Part shown: in pieces, positions 22,656 to 34,778 of the stretch | Numbering within the stretch: position 1 is the stretch's first letter | How the letters are laid out: the number at the start of each line of letters is the position of its first letter | Source: Branchiostoma floridae | Lineage: Eukaryota > Chordata > Leptocardii > Amphioxiformes > Branchiostomatidae | DNA length: 64,000 nt | Reading direction: 5' to 3' | Assembly: GCF_000003815.2 (NCBI RefSeq) | Contig: NC_049988.1 | Location: 23,303,488 to 23,367,487 of the forward strand | The notes under the pieces: generated by a model | Database searches by the model: none | Told to the model about the DNA's origin: nothing | The model's input: only the letters and a program-made list of their open reading frames with translations | Program-made: the position numbers and the translations under genes

Positions 22656-22997
22656 TCCTCGTGTATAGCGGAGCTTCAGGGGTAAACCAGCACACACTTG
22701 TCACAGCAAGCAATCACACACAGAAACAAATTGCTACAGTGTGAAGTCCATATTAAACTTCAAGTTGCTACATGGGGCGTTAGCAACAGTAGCAACCGTT
22801 ACCAGCATGTACACCAATGACAGCCTGCATTACAAACCTGCAACAGTGTGGTGCAATGTTGCAAACTAAAGCAGTCCACATGGCATCAGACTGATAAACG
22901 TGAAATACTGGGTGTTAGGAAGTACACAATCATGACTGTTGCTACATGATTGACAGGTGCCCTTCTTTACACCCATATTTCAAGTTTAATCCGTCTA

Positions 22998-23220
22998 ATG
23001 AGGGCCCCCATGGGGGGTCCTGACAACACTCTACGCTAAATTCTGATGGCCGGCTACATATTACGCTGAATTCATCCATTACGTTTTTAAAAGAGCCAAT
23101 TACGCTCTACACAAAATGCACCGAATACGCTCTACGTTGAATTAAGTGATCCGTCTACGCTCTACGTAAAATCAAAACGGCCGATTACGCTCTACGCAAA
23201 AAGGTATTGGGGCCCTCTCT
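22998..23220. mobile_element. GAGGGCCCC-ended insertion with TACGCTCTACG repeats
   Basis: AGGGCCCCCAT at the left and TTGGGGCCCTCT at the right bracket about 220 bp containing several 'tacgctctacg' repeats. It is absent from the homologous position near 52690, so it inserted after the block duplication, into the right arm of an older hairpin. Confidence 0.75.
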
Positions 23221-24035
23221 AAATTGTGGACTGCTTTAGTTTGCACCATACACACTGCAACAGCCTGCAATAAAAACTAGTTACAATGGTAACAGAACTT
23301 GGTCTGTTTTCAAGGCCAGAAAGCTGTCCAATCACTGACATTATATGCCATGACATCATATGCCAGGCCTGTTTTCAAGGTGTCAATGCAGTCTATTCAT
23401 GCGCGGACACTGTATGCAAAGGGGTATTGAGTTACTCATTACCAAACATTGCCCAGGCAGACGTGTGTGACGCCCCAACTACACACACACAGGGACAATA
23501 GAGCAAGGAAGCTACCATTACTTCTGGGAGGAGGGGGTAAAGGCATGTGACCTTGCACATTCTATGGGTGCTAGAGAAGCTTGGAGTTAGTCAGACACAC
23601 AGTATCACAAGTGCTTTAAGTTCTGATACAGTAAAACCTATACAAGTGACCATCTCTCCATAGGCCCACCTGATACCCTTTTTTGGCTGTACCAGTATAA
23701 AAAAATGCTCATGGAAGAATCTTGAGTTATCTTGATGTATTTTGTGAACCATTCTTAGGTATACTGCCTCGTGATGTAAGAAAACAAAGTCGAGAAAAAT
23801 CAGTAGGCTATACATGTACATTATATCTCCAAAGCAAGCATCATGACCCTTGGATGGTTTTACACAGTCAGGGACATTATCACTATACATAACAAAATGT
23901 GCCTCACAATTAGAATGTGAGTGGCAAAGACAATTATTATGTGTTCCCCCCTCTGCAGTCAGTGGGAATGGCCTGCTGACCTCCCCAAGTTTACCTGTAA
24001 CCACTATCCATTACATTCCATTGTGCGCCCGGCCG

Positions 24036-24042
24036 CCATCTT
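24036..24042 (+). promoter_or_regulatory. CCATCTT promoter motif, array gene 2
   Basis: GCCGCCATCTTTTTGACTGC lies 105 bp before the ATG and is nearly identical to the gene 7 promoter at 53495. Confidence 0.5.
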
Positions 24043-24140
24043 TTTGACTGCATACTCGGACCTGGGACATTCACAAGTATCTTTAGAGCGAGACAAGTTG
24101 GTTCCTATAGTTATTGAGTAACTCCAGAAATCATCCTAGA

Positions 24141-26561
24141 ATGGCTGAAACAGTGGGACAAGCAGGGCAGGCTGCAGCACAACCTGCACTTGAAGTTCTG
24201 GCTGAATTTGGCAAGGAGGCAGCTAAAGTGTGGGGGCGGGTGAATATACGTATCAACAACCCTTGGGTGGCAGCCATTGACCTTGGTGGGATAGGTGCGT
24301 TCTACCTGGCCAACAAGGCCCTGACCATGCTGGCTGTCCGTCGGGCTGTTGAGAGGAGGGACCCCGACAACCCCGATCAGCCAGCCAACCCAGAGGTGGG
24401 GTTGGAGGCAGAGGTGGACTCCCTCCTGGTTCCTGTCATCTTCTACTCCCAGCTGGGCTACCAATACTTCACCTCCATCCTGAACGGTCCCTTCCTTAAA
24501 GCCTGTCTCCAAGCTGAACTCGCGACGGTTGGGTATGAGGCACCCATTGACGTAAGTGTGGAAAAGTGGGAGCTGCCAAACCTGCCGGAGGGGGGAGCAG
24601 GACTGATGGGGATGATGAGAGTTCAGGACTGGCTAGCAGAAATACCAGAAAAGGTACAAACTGATAAAGATTGCTCACAGCTATATATAGACTAAAGTGG
24701 CAAATGCTATTCCAGGCTTGTTGAAATGTCTGCCTGCACTTACTTGCAACCCACAGGCACTTTTCATTGGATATGCATTGTGTAGTGACTCAATAACCAG
24801 ACCATGGAGCAAAATCCATTGTGTCGTATAAGACAGAAGGATAACAACAACACAATAAAAATAGCAAACTTAGTAGCTCAAAATGCGTCACTATTTGCTA
24901 GTTTATAGATTCTTAACTCTCCAAATCTGACTCTGGTCTGGTCCATATGTTTTGTTTGCAATGGCATTATTTAGATATTGATAATACTTTTTTTATTGTA
25001 CTATATTTGATAGTTGAAAATTTATTATGCACGCGAAAGGGTGTTTTTCTTTGTACTTTTATTTTTCCACATTATCAAATTTCTTCAACAGGTGAAATTC
25101 TGAGAAGAAAATGCTGAAATATAATGTTCAGTATTCTTCACCCCACCCCTTTAGTCTAGCCTCATCAGCACAGCAGCAGGGGATTCTGGGATACCTGAGG
25201 ATGTCTCGTCTATAGCAGGTGTCTCTACTGTTGCATCATGGGTGGATGTAGAGGAGGAGGAGGAGGCTGGACCATCACAGGCCGGAATTCCCCAGCAGCC
25301 TCCAGCACAGGACACACCTACTGCACAGCAGGCTGAGCTACAGGAGGGTCCACTGAAGGGGTGGAGAGCCAAGCTACTGCAGCACAAGGACTCACCAACT
25401 GCACAGCAGGCTGAGCTACAGGAGGATGTAGAGGAGGAGGAGGCTGGAACATCACAGGCTAAACGAGCCAGACTTCCCCAGCAGCCTCCAGCACAGGCCA
25501 CACCTACTGCACAACAGGCTGAGCTACAGAAGAGCCCACTGAAGAGGAAGAGAGCCAGGCTACTGCAGCACAAGGACTCACCAACTGCACAGCAGGCTGA
25601 GCTACAGGAGGATGTAGAGGAGGAGGAGGCTGGAACATCACAGGCTAAACGAGCCAGACTTTCCCAGCAGCCTCCAGCACAGGCAAAACCTACTGCACAA
25701 GTCAAACCTACTGCACAGCAGGCTGAGCTACAGGAGGGCCCATTGAAGAGGCGGAGAGCCAAACTACTGCAGCACAAGGACTCAACAACTGCATGGACAC
25801 GGCTCAGGGCCTACAGCTGTCTGGAAAAGGGGGCTGCCATGGTAACCACAGGGGGGTACCAGGAGGGGGAGGGGGTGGAGCACCTGCTGGAGGGGGTCAT
25901 ACTGATGGGGGCTGTGACACCTGATGATGTAACTGGAATCCTGTATCACCAGTCCTGGCTGCACCTGGACAAGCCCAACCTAAATCAACTCACTTCCACA
26001 CAGCTCCAGGCTAACCCTGACAGCACCCCCTGTCTGCTCATACAGGCACTGCAGCTTCCCTATGGATACAGCCGACAGCAGGCCATAAACCATGTGATCG
26101 ACCTTGTTCTACAGCATGGAGAAACAGACCCCATTTACAAACATCTGGCTTACATGTACCGTGCTTTCGGCCATACAATATGGCAGACCACCAAACAACC
26201 AGCCCTAGCCCTGTCTGCCTGTGCCAGTGCCCTTATGCACAAATCTGACCACCTGACAACCCTGTTTATCATAGCAGAGTGCTCCAGGGATGTTTCTGTC
26301 CTACAAGCCATCAGGCAGTTTCACCACTACATCCACACAGTTCCAGATCCCAAAGACCATTACTGGGTGCCCGATGCTCATTACCACCTGGTTACCCTGT
26401 ACGGCCAGCAGGACCCATCTGTCCACAGGGACAGAATCCTGCACCACTACAACATGGCCCAGCAGACTGACAGGAACAGGCTGCCTGTGCATGGTCCAGT
26501 CCCCAGTGGGCTAAAAGACCAAGCCAGAAGGGTGTATGAACATGTCATAAGCTCAGCCTGA
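24141..26561 (+). CDS. array gene 2: membrane/TPR-like protein with triplicated acidic linker, 639 aa
   Basis: Exons 24141-24653 (171 codons) and 25155-26561 (468 codons plus TGA). Exon 1 starts MAETVGQAGQAAAQPALEVL, keeps the hydrophobic segment and the SLLVPVIFYSQ block, but ends MRVQDWLAEIPEK rather than GEERVLGWLAELPEK, as gene 5 does. The acceptor is tttag/TCTAGC, so the first exon 2 residue is S instead of V. The linker (25242-25790) is three tandem units of about 60 residues: acidic DVEEEEAGTSQ, basic AKRARLPQQPPAQ, TPTAQQAELQ, LKRKRARLLQHKDSP. This makes it the longest paralogue. The TPR-like domain is intact and ends RRVYEHVISSA. Confidence 0.85.
25242..25790 (+). repeat. in-frame triplicated linker repeat, about 60 codons per unit
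   Basis: Units begin near 25242, 25422 and 25611, each starting with DVEEEE and ending at LLQHKDS. The other six genes carry a single unit. Units 2 and 3 are nearly identical, so the expansion is recent. All are in frame. Confidence 0.9.
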
Positions 26562-27905
26562 CAAGTGACATTGCAATTTGGCAGCAAATCTGGTACATAA
26601 AACATGCAAAAGCAGGCAAGATATGACATGAGTCCTTGAGAGGTTATACATGTAGCTCTAGTGCTGCAGAACTTAGTAATACCCTGACTGTGTATCATTT
26701 AATAACTGTGCCATCATTTAGAAATAATTGTTAACAGATCTTTATTGTTAATGTTAGAGAGGCATGTGATATCATCACCAAAATCATTGTCATCCTAATT
26801 ATATAGGATATCAGGAGACTGCCATCGTAACAAGTAAACTTCCAATCATCATAATTTGGGCACTTAGAAACTAACGATGTCTGTGACCATCACAATGCCG
26901 AAACTTAAAGGAAGATGATTAACAATCATCAAAACATAGAACAGTCAGTTGGCTACAATTAGCAGCTTACACAAGAGACACACGGAGACACAGTTTGGCC
27001 TACAGGGGAAAAGTTTTATTCTTTGTTCGCTTTTCCAAATACACTGGCACCCTGAGGAGGGGCGCAGCCTGTGAGTCAGATCAGGCGATTATCAAAAATG
27101 ACCCGTAGACATTTTTCCACAAAACTCAATCAAGTTAGGAATCATGTACTTAAAAGCAGTGTCTCAAATATAGTGTTAAACAATATTCTAAAGTATCTAC
27201 CTACAGAGGCTTGTATGGAGAAATCTTAAGCTTAGTAAAGCATTTCGGGTCACATTTTGTACTTGGACTTAATTTCTAGAATGAAAAATAGCTGCAAGTT
27301 GTTTTACATATTAAGTATGTACTTTTATGGAGGAGATTACGTCATGATCAGTGACAGTTTGCAAACAGATTAATTCAAAACATTATGCATGGTTTGCAGG
27401 GCTCAAAATATTTAGGGCATAATATAGTCTACTAGTTGAAAGTTAGTTTGTAGACAAAATGATGATACATGTACTGTACAATGTATGGCAAACTGTCGTG
27501 GGAAACTATTACTCTGACTACAAAGGTGTGATTATAATACTGAATTGTGATATAGTAAATACTAGACTTTGTACAATGATTAACATGCAGCATATTTAGC
27601 TAATAACTTGCCTAGTCATTGGCAAACTATAGGACTGGTACTATGTGTACATTGTATCAGAGTTAAAAAAACCCTGAAGGTTTTATCTTGTCACACATTT
27701 CAAATCACAATGACAATGATTTATTCCTAAATTACAAATTCATCTACCATTTATAGCTGACAGGTATTTTATAAATCTAATGATGTATGTTTTGTGTTTA
27801 CCTTAGGAGACTCTGTTTTCAATGGTGTTGGGTTGTAATTACAAAAAAAAATAAAAAGCTGTTACCGGATTTTCATGATTTTTGTATGTTAACAGACCTT
27901 TGCTG

Positions 27906-27911
27906 AATAAA
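27906..27911 (+). terminator. candidate distal poly(A) signal, array gene 2
   Basis: AATAAA lies in 'tttgctgaataaagacatga', which is conserved downstream of genes 2, 3, 4 and 5 (27906, 34239, 40601, 47687). If used, 3' UTRs would be 0.6-1.35 kb. Confidence 0.4.
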
Positions 27912-28111
27912 GACATGACTACAGTAACTGTTTGGGCTCCCTAGCAGCTTTCTTTCAAAGTGCAGCTTCCTGTCAACCTGTACTGAGAACACAGAACAAA
28001 GAACATGTGCACAGCCAGGCCTTTCTTTCAGCATGCATGAGTGATCACACAGGAAGAAGCTGCTGGATACCATTTTATGTGCGGTCAAAAGTACATTAAA
28101 CAGTATCACTA

Positions 28112-28439
28112 CAGGGCTCGAAATACTTTTTTCTGCATACCTGCATTACCTGCACCAGACAAACTTTACTTGCACCACTCTGAATTTAGGAGGTATGGAT
28201 CATACTAAAATTGATCAGGGACCATTGCTATATTTTTCTTTTATAGTTTATCTTTTATCTTTATATACTTTATACATTCAATCCACATAGTATTACACCA
28301 GTGTCATGTGACATTTATGTATAAAACCCAGTACATAGACCAGTCAGCAGGTAAGTTGCAGGTAGACACCAGAAATACCTACACAGCTCCAATTTTACCT
28401 GCACTAACCTTCATACTAGTAGTGGTATTTCGAGCCCTG
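28112..28439. mobile_element. inverted-repeat element, CAGGGCTCGAAATAC termini
   Basis: CAGGGCTCGAAATAC and GTATTTCGAGCCCTG bound 328 bp. The duplicate after gene 3 is at 34456-34778. The empty site (gactag) is kept after gene 4 near 40812, so the target duplication is about GACTA. Confidence 0.8.
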
Positions 28440-28559
28440 GACTAGTTTAAAATTTGTAGTTTGGGTGTCCAAAATAAAAGAATTTACCAGATCATGGCCA
28501 TAACTAGTATAACTAAATGCGATCCAAATCAGTTATGTCAATGAATACTAGGAGTCAGG

Positions 28560-28965
28560 TGCTTAGTGATTTTTTTCAGAAATTGAATCCAATTTAGTGA
28601 TGTCAATGACTATCAGTGAAAGGAGTTTAACAGGAGGTACTGATGTTGGTTCAGTACCAAAGCCAAGAATTTACTCTTGTCAGTCTTTTCTTCTGCGGCT
28701 CTAGATCTGTACATAATTCTCTTCTGAGAAATGCGATTCAATGTATTGATGTCAATGAGTATTAATTAGTGAAAGGAGTTTAATGGGGGTGAATGATGGT
28801 GGTTCAGCACCAAGGCCAAGAATTTCCTGTTGTCAGTCATTTCTTCTCATGCTCTAGATCTGTACATAATTCTGTGATCCAATTTAGTGATGTCATTGAC
28901 TATTAGTAAAAGGAGTTTAGTGGGGGTGGGGTGATGGTTTTCAGCACCAAGGACAAGAATGTCCA
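28560..28965. repeat. 150-bp minisatellite, about 3 units
   Basis: 'caatttagtgatgtcaatgac' type phrases recur near 28575, 28737 and 28872, each followed by 'gttcagcaccaaggc'. The homologous locus at 40945-41800 has six units. Confidence 0.8.
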
Positions 28966-28999
28966 TTTTATGTTCTCAGCCAATCCTTCTCTGGCTCTG

Positions 29000-29645
29000 T
29001 ACTTAAGTCAAGAATCAGATTGAAATAGTATTGACCCAGTTATCAAAAGGCCAGTAACTGTTGCATATTTTTTTACTACTCAGAGACTGTGACCTACATG
29101 TCATGAAAATATCGAAGATGAATTCCACTTTGTTATAAAATGTCCTATCTACAGTAAAATGAGAGAAGCATTGTTTAAAAATATTAAAACCAAAACACAC
29201 ATCTCCCTCAATGAACCGTGATGGTGGCAGGTTTCGCCTTCCCGCAATTTATGATTCGCTGCTACCTGACGTCATCTGACGACTTCTCGATTAGTGCAGC
29301 GAATCATTTCATCTGAAGAAGGTTGGAGTGCTTGACCGAAAATTTATGGTGAGTCCCTTCTTTGTGTTGGAACAAAGTTTTAAACTTCTCAATATCTCCC
29401 TCACTGGTACACAGAATGATATTTTCCATATACTGCTATCATGTTCAACTCATATATATTTGTCTTATTACTGGACGTAGGTTAGTTTCTTTCTACAGTA
29501 ACTGTATTCCAAATGTGAGACCACATCACTCATCATACATGACTGTACTGTTATCGATAATATTTTGTTGTTCTGTATGTAGCCTCTTAGTACCATATGA
29601 TTGTTGTTATCTGCTACCATGTACCTTGTGCAATTGTTGAGCAAT
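29000..29645 (+). mobile_element. decayed non-LTR retrotransposon 3' fragment
   Basis: The plus strand reads ENIEDEFHFVIKCPIYSKM after a His/Cys context, then FHILLSCS. The EDEFHF...CP.Y pattern is typical of the C terminus of reverse-transcriptase ORFs in non-LTR elements. It is interrupted by stops and by the 29211-29393 insertion. A homologue without that insertion is at 41860-42280. Confidence 0.65.
29211..29393. mobile_element. 183-bp insertion with 10-bp target duplication
   Basis: ATCTCCCTCA occurs at 29201-29210 and 29394-29403, and the empty site is seen near 42033. The insert contains a perfect 12-bp-arm hairpin (atgattcgctgc/gcagcgaatcat) and CTGAAGAAGG...ACCGAAA, a motif also in the insertion at 51662-51930. 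It may be a Penelope-like element tail (inferred). Confidence 0.75.
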
Positions 29646-31466
29646 AGAACTCATTCATTCATTTTTTTATTATACATTTTTAACTGCATGAACGATGTAC
29701 CGCCTATTCTGAAATTTTCTAATATGTGGATTCAATAAGAAGAATTGAACTAACAGAGTCAGCTGCAATTTGTAGAAAAGTCAATTGCTACAGATAATTG
29801 CATTTCCATCAATAGTAAATCAGGTGCTATGTGAGGCCACATCGATATTATTTTTGCATGGCATGTTAAGTAGAAAATAAAGCAAGCAAACATCATAAAA
29901 GCAGAGGATGGGGGGGGTGGGAACTTCAATAAGACTCTATCTAAAGTTTAACACTGAGTTTAATACCAAGACATGACCCAAGCCCTCAAGCTTTATTTTC
30001 ATTATTTTTTATTTTCATTATATTTTTTATATATTAAAAACAGAAATAAATTAACATAGCTTTTAAAAATACGAGAACCAACGAATCAAATTGACTTGGC
30101 CTGAGCTTAAAACTTGAAAAAAAAGTCTTATTCTAAATAATTATTAACTATAGTCTTGCAAAATCATCTAAATGACCCTGTTTGCCACTATTGTTATCAC
30201 AACGCATGGCCTTAACCTCCATGACCTTTCTGTGTCTGTATCTGTATCAAGAAGCCAGCACTACGTACCACCCTTTGGCGTGACCTTTGAAATGTTATGA
30301 GGTAAACATGGGGGAGGGGGGTTCTTGCTTACTACAGCACATGACATACATCAGTGTACCAAAGAGTATAAAATACACAATGTAGCAATCCGAGTGCAAA
30401 CTACATTAGTCACAGCTTTCTAAGACAACTGCTACATGCCAAGACCAAACTTGCCACTGGGAGTGTTGCAAAGTAAGGCACGATTAAATTATTACTAGCA
30501 AAACTTGCCACATACTGGAGTTTATTAGACTGGAAATATGATACAGTATGATACTCAACATGTAGGTGACAAAACGTAGCACAAACAGGCTAAAGTCATT
30601 CATATTTTCTCAGTTTTCGTAATGCTCAACAATCCTTGAAATGTCACAGTGTGCCAAACATTACTGCCAGTTCATTTCAGCTCACAGAGTTTGATTTTCA
30701 GGGCAAGACAATATAAAAAAATTGTGTTGTCTTTGAGCTAAAGGTGAAACAACTACAGTAATGCATTGCAACACAAGGCTTACGTCATGTTAAACTTTGC
30801 AGTGCAATGAGTTTGTAGTGAAAGCTTACTGTGTATATAAAACATGGCGAATATTTCAGAGTCAGTCATGCCTTTCAAATAGTCACAGTCAACACTGTAG
30901 AGCCTCAAGCCTGAGGCAATGAACACAACAATGCTGGGAGATACCACATGGCTTCCAGGGGGTGAAAGTATCTGAATTTCTGCATTCTTCTAGCAATAAA
31001 AGCAGCGCTTCACTACCTTTGGGAATACCAAGGCCCTAAACCAAACATAAGGTGGTCACAGTAGTTCTGGTAGTTGTTAGGGTGGTGTATTATGAGGCAA
31101 TGTTAAGGTGGTGTATGAAAAGCTTGGTCACAGTCACAGACTCACCGTGGTATAACTTAAACAGGTTATACTACTCATTCAACACTGGTAAAACTTTCCT
31201 TGATAAAACAAACAAAACCACAAATCATCAATACACTGACATACTCACAGCTCACTTATAACAGGTACAGGTGTAAATCAACATTCTAAATGGTTTATGA
31301 CAATAACAGCTTACATTAAAGCAGAAGAATAATCAAGCTAACTGTTGGAGGGATTCTTGTTTCCCTGTTAACATGTAGTGGGACAGTCTGCCTGTGTAGC
31401 ACGTCATGAAAACACACCCAAAGGCAAGAACTGGTCTGGTCACATTTTGCATGATGGAATAGGCCA

Positions 31467-31473
31467 CCATTTT
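31467..31473 (+). promoter_or_regulatory. CCATTTT promoter motif, array gene 3
   Basis: ACCATTTTACCTG lies 98 bp before the ATG and is followed by 'gccagacacttggacttgtc', shared with genes 4 and 5. Confidence 0.5.
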
Positions 31474-31564
31474 ACCTGTACCTGCCAGACACTTGGACTT
31501 GTCACATTGTTCAGAGCAGAATTTACCAGGGTGTGTCTGCAAGAGGACTGTAACCGCTCTTAGA

Positions 31565-33634
31565 ATGGCTGAACAATTTGCTCAAGCAGGACAGGCTGCA
31601 GCACAACCTGCTTTAGAAGTGTTGGCAGAGTGGGGAAAGGAAGCTGCAGTAGAGTGTGCAAAAGAGTGGGGACGGGTCAGCTTACGCATCAACAACCCAT
31701 GGGTGGCTGCAGCCATTGGTATTGGTGGAATTGGCCTTGGTGGGATAGGTGCGTTCTACCTGGCCAACAAGGCCCTGACCATGCTGGCTGTCCGTAGGGC
31801 TGTTGAGAGGAGGGACCCCGACAACCCCGACCAGCCAGCCGACCCACAGGTGGGGTTGGAGGCAGAGGTGGACTCCCTCCTGGTTCCTGTCATCTTCTAC
31901 TCCCAGCTGGGCTACCAATACTTCACCTCCATCCTGAACGGCCCCTTCCTTAAGGCCTGCATCCAAGCTGATTTGGAGAGGGTCGGATATAAGGAATTCA
32001 TCGATGTAAGTGCAGAGAAGTGGGAGCTACCAAACCTGCCGGAGGGGGGAGCAGGACCCCTGATGGGGATGATGGGGGAGGAGAGAGTGCTGGGCTGGCT
32101 GGCAGAACTTCCAGAAAAGGTACAAATATCCTGGGACCAGTTTGGTTTCTAATGTTGATTCATGTTCAATCTGAAATTTTTTTTTAAGGAATATGGATTT
32201 TGATAAACAAATCTATACAATACAATGTTGCATTTGATATCTTAGAATAAACTTATAGAAAAACAGGTTAAAGTCCTGACAAAGTGTTGATTTTTGTCAC
32301 CTATTTTCCCTACAAAATATATAAAAACATGATACATTAATTTTGAATATCATTTTGAATGAGGAGGCATATACAGTTCAAAGAAGTTTGCTGAAGTTTC
32401 TGATCAGAAAATATCTATATCCAACTTTGAGAGAACTGTCAGTCATGGGTTGGGTAGACAATTAGTACACACGTCAATTTAAGCCTATAGTTGGTGACTA
32501 AACTGAAATGCTCTATTTCCTGGCACATGAGTTCAGCTGAAAATGTTTTGAACATTGTGCAAACAGCTTTTCTCTTATCTTTTAATTTTATCACTTCAGG
32601 TCAGTCTACTTAGCACAGCAGCAGGGGATTCTGGGATACCTGAGGATGTCTCCTCTGTAGCAGGTGTCTCTACTGCTGCATCACAGGAGGATGTAGAGGA
32701 GGAGGAGGAGGAGGAGGAGGCTGGACCATCCCAGGCTAAACGAGCCAGACTTCCCCAGCAGCCTCCAGCACAGGCCACACCTACTGCACAGCAGGCTGAG
32801 CTACAGGAGGGCCCACTGAAGGGGCGGAGAGCCAGGCTACTGCAGCACAAGGACTCACCAACTGCACAGAGCTGTCTCAAGGCCTACAGCTGTCTGGAAA
32901 AGGGAGCTGCCATGGTAACCACAGGGGGGTACCAGGAGGGGGAGGGGGTGGAGCACCTGCTGGGGGGGATCATGCTGACGGAGTATGTGAGCCCTGGTGA
33001 TGTTAATACAATCCTGTATGGCCAGTCCTGGCTGCACCTGGACAGAGCTAAGCTACATCAACTCACTTCCACACAGCTCCAGGCTAACCCTGACAGCACC
33101 CCCTGTCTGCTCATACAGGCACTGCAGCTTCCCTATGGACACAGCCGACAGCAGGCCATAAACCATGTGATCGACGTTGTTCTACAGCATGGAGAAACAG
33201 ACCCCATGTACAAACATCTGGCTTACATATACTGTGCTTTAGGCTATACAACATGGGTGACCACCAGACAGCCAGCCCCAGCCCTGTCTGCCTATGCCAG
33301 TGCCCTTATGCACAAATCTGACCACCTGCCAACCCTGTACTACACAGCATGGTGTTCCATGGATGTGTCTGTCCCACAGACTATCAGGCAGTTTCACCAC
33401 TACATACACACAGCGCCTACAGACCATCGCTGGGTGCCCTATGCTCATTACCACCTGGTTACCCTGTACGGCCAGCAGGACCCATCTGTCCACATGGACA
33501 GGATCCTGCACCACTACAACATGGCCCAGCAGACTGACAGGAACTGGCTGCCTGGGGTTGGTCCAGTCCCCAGTTGGGTAACAGACCCAGCCAGGAGGGT
33601 GTATGAACAAGTCATGGCACAGCCTCACAAGTGA
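31565..33634 (+). CDS. array gene 3: membrane/TPR-like protein, 529 aa
   Basis: Exons 31565-32119 (185 codons) and 32600-33634 (344 codons plus TGA). Exon 1 starts MAEQFAQAGQAAAQPALEVL and has an insertion, relative to gene 1, around VECAKEWGRVSLRINN; the hydrophobic segment is longer (PWVAAAIGIGGIGLGGIGAF). The loop is type VGLEAEVDSLL and the end is GEERVLGWLAELPEK. Its intron is almost identical to that of gene 1, apart from a few short indels. Exon 2 has an enlarged acidic run of nine Glu, AKRARLPQQ and a full TPR-like domain ending VYEQVMAQPHK. The flank upstream matches genes 4 and 5, while the coding N terminus matches genes 1, 2 and 7. Confidence 0.87.
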
Positions 33635-34238
33635 CAACACTGTTCAGTGTAGCAAATCTGGTACATACAACATATATATAAAAGACAAAAGCTGGCAAGA
33701 CATGACCAGCTGTTGTGAAATTACTAAAAGCACTACACTGTAACACTTAGATTCACTGTAATAATGTGTGTAATAATCTTTAAAATACATGTAACTCTGT
33801 CATCAGAGATTTTGATTGATAAAGAGCTTTCATTTCAGAGATGCATGTGATGTACATGTACGTAATCACCATTGTTATTGCAGCCATTAATGATACTTAA
33901 CATCAGAAGACATACAAAATGTAACTTGGCAAGCCTAGTCAAAGCCAAACTTAAGGTACTTTCATTGTGTACATTGTACAGTGTATCAGGGTTGAAAAGA
34001 CCTTGAAGGTGTGATCTTATCACACATTTCAAATCACAATGACAATGATTTATTCCTAAATTACAAATTCATCTACCATTTATAGCTGACAGGTATTTTA
34101 TAAATCTAATGATGTATGTTTTGTGTTTACCTAAGGAGACTCTGTTTTCAATGGTGTTGGGTTGTAATTACCACCAAAAAAAAATAAAAAGTTGTTACCA
34201 GATTTTCATAATTTTTGTATGTTCACAGACCTTTGCTG

Positions 34239-34244
34239 AATAAA
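34239..34244 (+). terminator. candidate poly(A) signal, array gene 3
   Basis: AATAAA lies in the conserved downstream block, 605 bp after the stop. Confidence 0.4.
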
Positions 34245-34455
34245 GACATGACTACAGTAACTGTTTGGGCTCCCTAGCAGCTTTCCTTCAAACTGCAGCT
34301 TCCTGTCAACCTGCACTGATCTTGAGCCCACTGCTGTGTAGAAATAGAAAGAACACAGCCGGGCCTTTCCTTCTGCATGCATGAGTGATCACACAGAAAG
34401 AAGCTGCTGGATACCATTTTATGTGCGGTCAAAAGTACATTAAACAGTATGACTA

Positions 34456-34778
34456 CAGAGCTCGAAATACTTTTTTCTGCATACCTGCATTACCTGCACC
34501 AGACAAATTTTACCTGCACCACTCTGAATTTAGGAAGTATGGATCATACTAAAATTGATCAGGGACCATTGCTATATTTTTCTTTTATAGTTTATCTTTT
34601 ATCTTTATATACTTTATACATTCAATCCACATGATACACCGGTGTCATGTGATATTTATGTATGAAACTCAGTACATGGACCAGTGCAGGTTAGGTGCAG
34701 GCAGACATTAGAAATACCTGCACAGCTCCAATTTTACCTGCACTAACCTTCATACTAGTAGTGGTATTTCGAGCCCTG
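34456..34778. mobile_element. CAGRGCTCGAAATAC inverted-repeat element, second copy
   Basis: Orthologue of 28112-28439 by block duplication. Flanks are GACTA on both sides. Confidence 0.8.

Larger units (their letters stand above)
21448..24140. other. gene 1-gene 2 interval
   Basis: AATAAA at 21484, just past the stop, is the likely poly(A) signal of gene 1. The interval is homologous along most of its length to 50565-53597, between genes 6 and 7. It holds an inverted-repeat element (22442-22655), a broken hairpin (22850-23270) and a GGGCCCC-ended insertion. No protein-coding gene is supported. Confidence 0.7.
26562..31564. other. gene 2-gene 3 interval (5 kb)
   Basis: Homologous with the gene 3-4 (33635-36302) and gene 4-5 (39600-44266) intervals. 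It contains a conserved 3' block with AATAAA (27906), an inverted-repeat insertion (28112-28439), a 150-bp minisatellite (28560-28960), decayed retrotransposon 3' sequence (29000-29645) broken by a 183-bp insertion, and a conserved promoter-proximal block (30400-31560). No intact gene is seen. Confidence 0.7.

Noticed and set aside
24114-24140. Upstream-extended start for gene 2 (and the same for gene 7)
   Set aside because: The extension has no ATG; the conserved ATG in AGAATGGC context is at 24141 (53598 in gene 7).
25151-25777. 208-codon minus-strand frame rich in CSSACCAVG repeats (and similar antisense frames over every exon 2)
   Set aside because: It mirrors the repetitive plus-strand linker; the plus frame is conserved with splice sites across seven genes.
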